Source: Acanthaster planci
Taxonomy: Eukaryota; Echinodermata; Asteroidea; Valvatida; Acanthasteridae
DNA length: 36,405 nt
Assembly (NCBI RefSeq): GCF_001949145.1
Contig: NW_019091724.1
Location: 145,914 to 182,318, forward strand
Direction: 5' to 3'
Part shown: positions 29,773-36,405 of the stretch, one piece after another
Numbering within the stretch: the first letter of the stretch is position 1
Layout of the letters: each line of letters begins with the position of its first letter
Position numbers and translations under genes: made by a program
Notes under the pieces: model-generated
The model's database searches: none
The model's input: the letters and a program-made list of their open reading frames with translations, nothing else
Told to the model about the DNA's origin: nothing

Positions 29773-30493
29773 TGTGGCGGAATTACCAAAATGTGGTACT
29801 CCCTCAGGAAAACCTACGACTGGAGGGGCAGGTCTGTTGGGCAGAGATGTACTGCCTAATGCACAGGGCTAACCAGACAGTGCCTCCACAACCTCCAGGG
29901 GACAGACAGGGCAACAACGGACAGGACAAGTAACTATATTGTAGCCTCTTTTATTCACACCTCAATTATACAAGGCAATGCGAACCTCCAGGTGGTCACT
30001 ATAATGCGGTACCCTCAAGAGTAATGTTGGACTTCAGTTGCAAAGCCTCTACTAAGCGCTAGCGTAAATAGCCTCCAGCTACCCGCGTGCCTCTTAGTTT
30101 GGACCCTCCAATTCCGGCTCTCAGGGGTGTGGAGTATCCTAGTGAAGAACACTTGTAGCATAGCCTCCACGCTATAAGTGTTCTTCACTAGGATACTCCA
30201 CACCCCTGAGAGCCGGAATTAATCCCTATATGTAGTTCTCTCCCCGATATCCCAACGTGGTCCCCCTTATGCACAAAGACCTACGCCCGAATCCACTCAG
30301 CACTTCCTGTAGCCTCCTATTACCTGAGCACAACTTCAGCACGTCCATCCTGGACAAGATCCAAACTCCAACTGCCTGGCCACGCATGCGCGCTCTCTTT
30401 TATTCGCATAATAGTGCTCTCTGTAGTTTAACATGGGCAAGTCCAGTGCTCGCGCTGTCTGATATGTTCATCAACATAATCATTTGTGTCACA
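29773..30493. mobile_element. Solo LTR-like insertion, 721 bp
   Basis: It begins TGTGGCGG and ends GTGTCACA (TG...CA, inverted TGTGRC ends) and is flanked by atat on both sides (29769-29772 and 30494-30497). The paralogous unit 2 at 11783-11803 reads gatgataatatttactcatt and gives the empty site. A TG...CA element with a 4-bp duplication and no ORF fits a solo LTR of a gypsy- or BEL-type retrotransposon. Orientation is not determined. It contains a perfect 45-bp inverted repeat. Confidence 0.7.
30110..30220. repeat. Perfect 45-bp inverted repeat with 21-bp loop
   Basis: Arm 30110-30154 (aattccggctctcaggggtg onwards) is the exact reverse complement of 30176-30220. The loop contains a further small pair, atagc and gctat. 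It lies inside the LTR-like insertion. Complete identity of the arms means a recent origin, gene conversion or an assembly fold-back. Confidence 0.9.
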
Positions 30494-31380
30494 ATATTTA
30501 CCCTGCTAACACACTTGTGAAAGTTGGGGCCAGGATGTCATCAGACAGGAAGTTATAATAAAAAGTCTTTTTATTCTTCAAAATTCCCTAAACAATCAAC
30601 TGCAAAAGGTATAAAGAGGCATGAATTGCCGTTTCTATAATAGCTTAAACATTAGAGTCCATTGCACCAAGTACGTAACTGGTCTACTTGTTCACGCAGA
30701 TGAAGCACCAACAACAAGACACACGTTACTATATTTGCACACACAAAAATTTCCCATTTGTACATATACATATACATTGTGTATTTGCTTCTACGTGTAT
30801 TTGGGTAAACACATCACATCTGCCTATAATGTTCAGACATTGCACAGTGCATAGGCATACTTGGACCAGTAAAACAAGTACTGTATGTGGTGCTGAAGTT
30901 GGGTCACTTGGTATGGAATGCCAAATGACCAAAATGTCAATGTGAATGCCAAAACAACAGAATGTTTTAAATCCAATAAAACCTATTCCGTGCATTTTTT
31001 CTCGATGAACATGACATTCAATTGTATTGTACATATCAAATTGGGTTGAAACCTTGCAGATATCTTAAACAGGGAGTGTTTTAGTCGAATGTTGACCTGG
31101 TGTGATGATGACATCAAGTGGTAAATCATGTGACATTAAAGGTGCACTCTTTAAGCCCTTTATCTCGTGAATTACACGTCCCATCGGGTTGACATTTTGG
31201 GCATAAGTAGAAAGGGAAGTGGTATAGATGATAATTGACCTGATGTGATGATGATGTCATCAGGTGACAAGTTACTTGACATTATACGTGCACTCTTTCA
31301 AGCCCTATAGCTCCTAAAGTACATGTCTGGTTGAAAACTTGGACCTACATGGACATGATGAAATCATTTCACCTTAAGAC

Positions 31381-31723
31381 CCTATGGCGTAGATGTCATG
31401 ATGACATCATGTGATTTATTTTAGAATTGTGAATATTTTATTTTCCCCATAGGTTTGTATTTTTATCAGCACTTTTATCAATCAGACTGAATATATATTA
31501 GGTGCACACTTTTAGTACAACAGCAAGAGAGGGTCCAAGAACATTAATATTGTCATAGTGATGTCATCAGGTGTCATGTGACATGGATGCAAAATTCAAA
31601 GCCCTATATCCCCTGAAGTACATGTCCCATTGGTTTGAAATTTTGCGGAAAACTGGAAAGGAATGTGTGAAAGACGAAAATTGACATCATATGTTGATCG
31701 TGTCATCACATGACAGTCATGTA
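31381..31723 (+). repeat. Degenerate module shared with 8700-9250
   Basis: The text 'gtcatgatgacatcatgtga' and on to 'ttttccccataggtttgta', then 'tgatgtcatcaggtgtcatg', repeats the module at the left of the window in the same orientation. No gene. Confidence 0.5.
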
Positions 31724-31727
31724 TTAA

Positions 31728-31906
31728 CTCGTTCACGGCAGGGTTTTTTGACCGCAACTGCTGGGCTGTGGTATGCCCTGAATGGAGGGCTTTGTCCAGC
31801 AGCAGGCCCCATTGAGCCAGCAGCTGCATGATGAATAGACTGTATGTGTGGTATGCTCTAATCCTCACTCAATGGTGCGGTAGAAGCAGTTCTCCGTAGC
31901 GAAGGG
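31728..31906 (+). mobile_element. TTAA MITE, copy 2
   Basis: It starts after TTAA (31724-31727) with ctcgttcacggcagggtttt, matches copy 1 internally (gactgctgggctgtggtatgcc-type text and cagctgcatgatgaata), and ends ccgtagcgaaggg near 31906. The right TTAA has decayed to AAAA. Confidence 0.7.
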
Positions 31907-31929
31907 AAAAAAGAAGCATCCCTAAATCT

Positions 31930-34195
31930 TATAGTCTATGGCGCTCTACCTACCCAAACAGTCACTGCATATGCAAATTTCCCATGCGCGTATTATTCAT
32001 TTACTAAAAAGATTTGATCACCCGTGATGCACCCTGACCTCCCACAATGCAGCGTGGCCTCGCCACCATGATCGTCCTTCTTTTCTCAGTGCTGCAATGT
32101 AACAGACGTGTCTTTCAAGGTATCTTCGATTTACCGAGCTTCTGTTTTCGCTACACAGTTCTGTATCGATTTGGTCACTTTTCCTTCCTTTGTAAAAAAG
32201 TATAACCTGAATTTTATCCATTTATTGGTAAGAGTGTTCTTTTCGTGTATATTTTTGTGTTCTTTCTTCAGTTTTCTTGTATGTGCACCCTGCAGGTGTT
32301 CACTGTCGGTATTATGAGGCTCGTTCCAGCTACGCTGTGAATTATAGGCCTTTAATAGCCGGTTGAATTCAGGGGGTCATTGTCAGGATCTGTCATACTC
32401 CCTTGTCTTCTCTGGCTACCAGGATGAGGAAAAGGCATTGCCCTCGTCCAGGGAGTTCCAGCCAGGATCTGGCCAGGCCCCTGGTTTGTTTGGCCCCACG
32501 GAGCTGACGAGAAAGCTCCGTGGTCGACTGGGGAATACCCGAGCAGGGATACCGCCAGGATCTGGCAAGGACCCTGTCTCCTTGGTCAATTGCTGGCTTG
32601 GCGAGCCAGCTGGGACTCCCAGAGAGTACCCCATCTCCGGGGCCCGTCCTACCATCATCGTGAGGTACGCCACGTCTTTTGCCCGACATGGCCCAGAGGA
32701 ATCCGCGCAGCGTGCCAGCCAATGTTCCCAGGCGACACCGAAGAGTACCACCCGCTGATCGGCCTAGAACACTACTTCTCCGGCGGCCCCCCGAGCGTAC
32801 TCCCTTTTGCCCACATACCGAAGTCACTGGGCCGGGCTCCCCACAAGTGCCCTGGCCCGCCCCACCTGGTGCGGCGTCGAACCATGACACCCTGACTCCC
32901 GCTAAGCCCCCCTTCGGGACCGGGGAGCTTAACGGGGTTTTTATGCCTCCAGGTCTTCGAGCTACCCATCCGCGGCTCCGGCTATCAACTGGATATCACT
33001 GGGTCATCAGACCTCATTTCTCCTGGTCTCTTTGCCTGGAATTCTGCAGCCCCCATTGACCTCTGCAGCCTTGGCTGCCACCTCCGCCGCCAGGCCGCCA
33101 GCCACTGGGTGCTTCAAGCACACCGCAGCTTAGGCTTTTAATTAGCATCACTGGGTCATTGGACCTCATTTCCTCGACCACAACGAACATACCTCTGCGG
33201 CTTGAATGTCAGCTTTCCAGTCCATCGTTCGCTGCCTTGGCGTTAGACCGCCATCAGCCTCCCCTGCCCTGGACTCGTTTCTGGCGGACCAGGCCCCTCC
33301 GCCCTCTCTGGCCACAAGCCATGATTACATCGGGCAGGGTTCCACACCAGAATCGCACCAGCCGGGCGTACTCCCTCGGGAGCAGGCCACTCCCACAGGA
33401 CTGCACATGGCTCGGAATGAGGCATTGCCCTGTTTCCGACCTGGCAACCAGCATTGTCTTCCGAAAAGAATGAAGTTTTTTCCATCAGCACCCTCGCTCT
33501 GTCCGATTACCGCCTCTGTCTTCTTCAGTGAGACATGATTCAAGTGCCCGGCCTGCCATTAGCCACTTCGCCAGAGGAAGATACCAGCCATGACTTGTTT
33601 AAACGGTATAGCATTACTGGAATCTTCCGGGCCAATTTTTCCAAAACTCCTGAATGATCGTTCATGCTCTGAGATATTCTAGTCTCTAGCCAGAACTTGG
33701 CACGTGTCCAAGTCCACTCCAGCCTGACGGTCCTCCCCTCAACTACCTGCCAATCTACCGGCATCCTCGGCTCTTGACTATAGCACAGCCTTACTTCAGT
33801 CGAAGCAAAGTCACCTTGTCTTTGGTTGAAGATGACACTGATTTTATCGGCATTCTCACCGCCTATGACATACATGTATTCCAGATCCTCTGTCAGCCTC
33901 CCTTCCGGAGGAAGACACCAACCATGCCCGTGCCAGTCAACTGGCCGCCCCACGTCTTGAGATACTCTTGCTACGGGGCTCCCATTCATGAAGTAGGCTC
34001 TTCGCCTTAGCTGACCACTCCCCCTTGTAAGGCCAGAGCGGCCTGGGACGATGTCTCCTTGTCACCTTCCCTGAATGTCATGGAGACAACTACTCTGTTG
34101 AACACAGTAGAACACTGTCATAACAGGGTCCCGGGGTTTTTACAAATTCCTTATGTTATCAGTTATGGAAAATAAATGAATAAAAAAAAAAGAAA
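31930..34195 (+). mobile_element. GC-rich retroelement relic, probably DIRS-like copy 3, ORF1 part
   Basis: The start near 31950 (ccaaacagtcactgcatatg) matches the 5' end of copy 2. From 32360 to 34080 GC content is clearly higher than in the surroundings, and Pro/Ser-rich frames are open for 100 codons or more (32679-33059, 33206-33538). None matches a family I can name, and minus-strand frames over the same DNA (32393-32890, 33540-33989) are equally open because of the GC content. The part ends in AATAAA and an A run (34170-34192), so it may have been polyadenylated and retroposed. Confidence 0.35.
34170..34192 (+). terminator. Polyadenylation-like end
   Basis: aataaatgaat is followed by ten A residues, at the point where the GC-rich coding-like relic meets AT-rich DNA. 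It is consistent with the 3' end of a reverse-transcribed polyadenylated RNA, or with the element's own poly(A) signal. Confidence 0.35.
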
Positions 34196-34335
34196 TTCTT
34201 TGTCATAAATATGACCTTGTATTATAAATTATAAATATGACAAATGCTCATCCTGTCTGTCTTCGATTATACAATGTATTGTGAGAGTCCTTTGGGTGCC
34301 TTCCTCAATGAACATGAGCGACTGCCCCATCTTTT

Positions 34336-34785
34336 CAGGCAGCCGCCTCTGACATATCTACCGCATGGGCATCCAGTGCAATCCACATGGTAGCACTTTC
34401 CGGGACAACTTCTTGAATCGTTGCTGCGGTGAATACGCCATTGGATGCGGATCCAATCCCGAATCTCCGTGACAGCATTCTGGAATTACTTTGGCTACTA
34501 TTGGTTGGCCTGCTCAGGCCACGGGGAAGTGAGTCCACGCTTTACCTGGTGATCTCTAATGACCGCTACAAGTCTAAACCTACTGGCATTCGAGACTACG
34601 TTACCAGGCACCAAGACAGTAACGAACAAATAACATTTTCCAGGCAGTCATCCTATCTTTTTCAGTTCTGTCACGGTAAATTTGTCATCGTCACGCTGAC
34701 CTTCCACTGCGTCTCTCCAGTCCGCATCCCCAGACATCCGAACCTAACGTTCTTCAAGCCATTGGGATTTTTACATACCCCTTGA
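34336..34785 (+). pseudogene. Unknown ORF of a retroelement relic
   Basis: A first frame reads AAASDISTAWASSAIHMVAL and stops near 34415. A second, from about 34417 to the stop at 34785, reads NTPLDADPIPNLRDSILELL, ESTLYLVISNDRYKS and QSSYLFQFCHGKFVIVTLTF. The two look like one protein with a single shift. The text is protein-like (helical, then beta-rich), but no family was recognised. Its place upstream of an RNase H-like fragment suggests it belongs to the same retroelement. Confidence 0.35.
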
Positions 34786-35690
34786 CACCCCGTAATCTTG
34801 GGTTTCCCCAAGGGGCCCTGCGGGAGAGATTTTGCAAATCTATTTCCACTGCGTCTCATGACGTACAATCCTTTGATCAGCAGAACGACCATTTTGTGGC
34901 CCCCACTTACAGTGTACGTGGCCCCACATGAGCACAGATTCTGCTGTGCAGCCCTGCTATAATGCACACTGTCCAAACACTTGTTCACTTCAATGTGGGC
35001 GTGTCCAAAATGTTATTACTGTGACTGTTACGAGGTCTGTCAAAAGTAGGCCTGCTGTGAGTCACATATTTTGTTGCATTAGTAACGCAGGCTTTCTCTG
35101 AGTGTGATCAAAACGAAGGGAGAGAATTCTGTCAGACCCTATTCGTTCCTGAAATGAATACTTTGTTAGTGCTAAGCGCTAACATCGAAATGGATTTGTT
35201 TTGTCTTTTGTCCGGGGAGGTTTTCCTTTAGCGGAAATTACTAGCAGTTTCGCCCAGTCAAGATTCACATGTATTCTTCACGGAGTGAGTTGCTATGGAT
35301 GCTCATTCTGTTATTCATATCTCAAAAGTCACGCGACTGACTCCTCTACGCCAGCCATTTATTTTTCACTCATACGTGAAAATGATCAAAGTTTTCCGTC
35401 ACAGTCGGAATGCCAGCGGCCACGCTGGGTATGGAACACTGCTTACCTTCAATTTGACATGAAAGTGTTCGACGCCTTTCTGCGTTTTCAGGTGTTGTAT
35501 ATTGCTGCTAAAGACAAATTATGCATTTGACCTCCATGATTTTACTTAGCAGGAGAGTTCTCCTTTCCACCCAGACCTCATGACAGTCATGCTAGAGACT
35601 CTGAATGATAATTTCATCTCCGTCTTTGAGTATGTCTTGCGGCTCTCTTGCCTCTGCCTCTTTTTTTTCACACTGCCAACCAAAGCCACA
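34786..35690. other. Stretch without an assignable gene
   Basis: A plus-strand frame at 35201-35530 (109 codons, SFVRGGFPLAEITSSFAQS at its start) and shorter ones near 34800-35000 could be worn retroelement coding sequence, but no motif was recognised. Confidence 0.3.
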
Positions 35691-35935
35691 TTAATGGAAA
35701 GGACAAGGGATCATGCAGTTGACCTGCAGATAATCCACATGGCAGGGTCCGATGAGGTAGTGGCGGACGCACTCCCCCTGGAATGATAGAGCAGCCTTAC
35801 ATCGATCTCTTTGCTTCCTTGAACAACGATCAACTTCCCACGATCTTCCTCTTCGGTGGGACTTTCTAGCAATGCTTCAGCCATGGCCGCATGGGACGTC
35901 ATCTGCCCATGCACCTTTCAAATTTGTGACAGCAG
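35691..35935 (+). pseudogene. DIRS-like RNase H / connection fragment
   Basis: One frame gives LQIIHMAGSDEVVADALPLE, the end of an RNase H domain (the I-H-x-x-G-x-x-N-x-x-A-D-A-L pattern). Twelve bases on, another frame gives PYIDLFASLNNDQLPTIF, and a third reads SAMAAWDV. The series (A-D-A-L, then I-D-L-F-A-S-x-x-N-x-Q-L-P, then A-W-D) is typical of the region after reverse transcriptase in DIRS-type elements. At least two stops and two frameshifts are present. Confidence 0.65.
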
Positions 35936-36111
35936 ATTTTAGCATTGTGTTATGTGCGTCGATAGTCAGGCTTTGGCTCCAGCTAAGGCTCTTGCGAGTG
36001 CTATAACAGAATCTTGTATTAACAGTGCTCTTATTAACAACATTCGACTGTATCTACAACTCATTTCTACAGGTTAGCCCTAGCTGCCATACACATTGGT
36101 TTCAAAATTGG
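35936..36111. other. Short unannotated stretch
   Basis: No gene or repeat is supported between the RNase H fragment and the next MITE. Confidence 0.3.
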
Positions 36112-36115
36112 TTAA

Positions 36116-36296
36116 CCCCTTCGCTACGGATGACTGCTACTTCAGCACCTTTGTGTGAGCATTAGTGCGTACCAAACATACAAGCTATTCACCATGCAGC
36201 TGCTGTTTAAATGGGGCCTGCTGCTGGACAAAGCCCTCCATTCATGGCATGCCACAGCCTAGCAGTCTTGGTCAAAATAATCCGGCTGTGAAGGGG
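36116..36296 (-). mobile_element. TTAA MITE, copy 3 (inverted)
   Basis: It lies between TTAA (36112-36115) and TAAA (36297-36300). Ends are ccccttcgctacgg and ccggctgtgaagggg. The interior (cagctgctg, gggcctgctgctggacaaag, ggcatgccacagcc) is the reverse complement of copies 1 and 2. Confidence 0.75.
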
Positions 36297-36310
36297 TAAA
36301 CTGCCCTTAA

Positions 36311-36405
36311 CCACTTTGTGCCGGGGTATTTTTCAACGTTGATGATGCTGGGCCTGCATGACTATCATTTTTTCCGTTTTCAAAATACTTCCACAATTCA
36401 TCATT
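36311..36405 (+). mobile_element. TTAA MITE, copy 4 (start only, runs off the window)
   Basis: After TTAA at 36307-36310 the text ccactttgtgccggggtatt resembles the left end of copies 1 and 2. It starts only ten bases after copy 3, and the window ends before the right terminus. Confidence 0.45.

Larger units (their letters stand above)
29116..31380 (+). repeat. Helitron-like repeat, unit 6, interrupted by an LTR-like insertion
   Basis: The family order is kept: 5' module (29180), 'cttcccacaacattctgttt' (29463), the block ending 'gatgataatat' (29772), then after the insertion 'atatttaccctgctaacac' (30494), the C module (30600-31000) and two or three minisatellite units (31040-31340). The 3' hairpin is not reached. 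Confidence 0.6.

Noticed and set aside
32393-32890. Minus-strand 165-codon ORF
   Set aside because: High GC leaves all frames open; its Gly/Arg/Ser-rich text has no motif, and the neighbouring evidence points to plus-strand coding.
33540-33989. Minus-strand 149-codon ORF
   Set aside because: No recognisable domain; the plus strand of this region is the more likely sense strand of the relic, so this may be a shadow. Kept as uncertain only.

Overview
The window looks like draft genomic DNA from an invertebrate animal, most likely a marine one; the phylum cannot be fixed from this sequence. The reasons are a split host gene with GT-AG introns, a 25-base assembly gap (12853-12877), roughly 40% GC, no operon of intact genes, and dense nested transposons. 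No rRNA gene, CRISPR array or intact long bacterial-type ORF is visible.

Left part (about 156-8147): a decayed virus-like element of the Polinton/Maverick type. In order it holds a broken protein-primed family B DNA polymerase (+), a broken DDE integrase (-), two small membrane-anchored proteins (+), a capsid-like protein (+) and the start of a packaging-type P-loop ATPase (+). These are followed on the minus strand by two unknown proteins and a tandem pair of proteins with a cysteine at nearly every third residue. Every recognisable gene is broken. Its right end is cut by a tRNA-derived SINE (about 8148-8330).

Middle-left (8500-15250): mainly copies of an interspersed repeat. Its units have an internal minisatellite (about 135-160 bp period, with palindromic TGACGTCA and CACGTG cores). 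They finish in a short hairpin plus CTAG followed by T, as a Helitron 3' end does. A rearranged Tc1-type transposon (9866-10776) sits in one unit.

Centre (15730-about 22800): the host locus. Three exons on the + strand (16185-16255, 18346-18416, 20132-20236) match the N-terminal part of DYNC2LI1, the dynein-2 light intermediate chain of cilia, with the P-loop split across exons 2 and 3. The rest of the gene is not seen and probably lies beyond the window. A minus-strand first exon may face it. The introns hold a 352-bp inverted-repeat element and a second SINE.

Right part (22800-36405): remains of at least two, probably three, DIRS-like retroelements, more copies of the Helitron-like repeat, a 721-bp solo-LTR-like insertion with 4-bp target duplication and a perfect 45-bp inverted repeat inside it, and four copies of a roughly 180-bp TTAA-flanked (piggyBac-like) MITE.

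Insertion order can be read in places: the LTR, the Tc1 and one TTAA MITE all landed inside Helitron-like units, so that family is older than they are.
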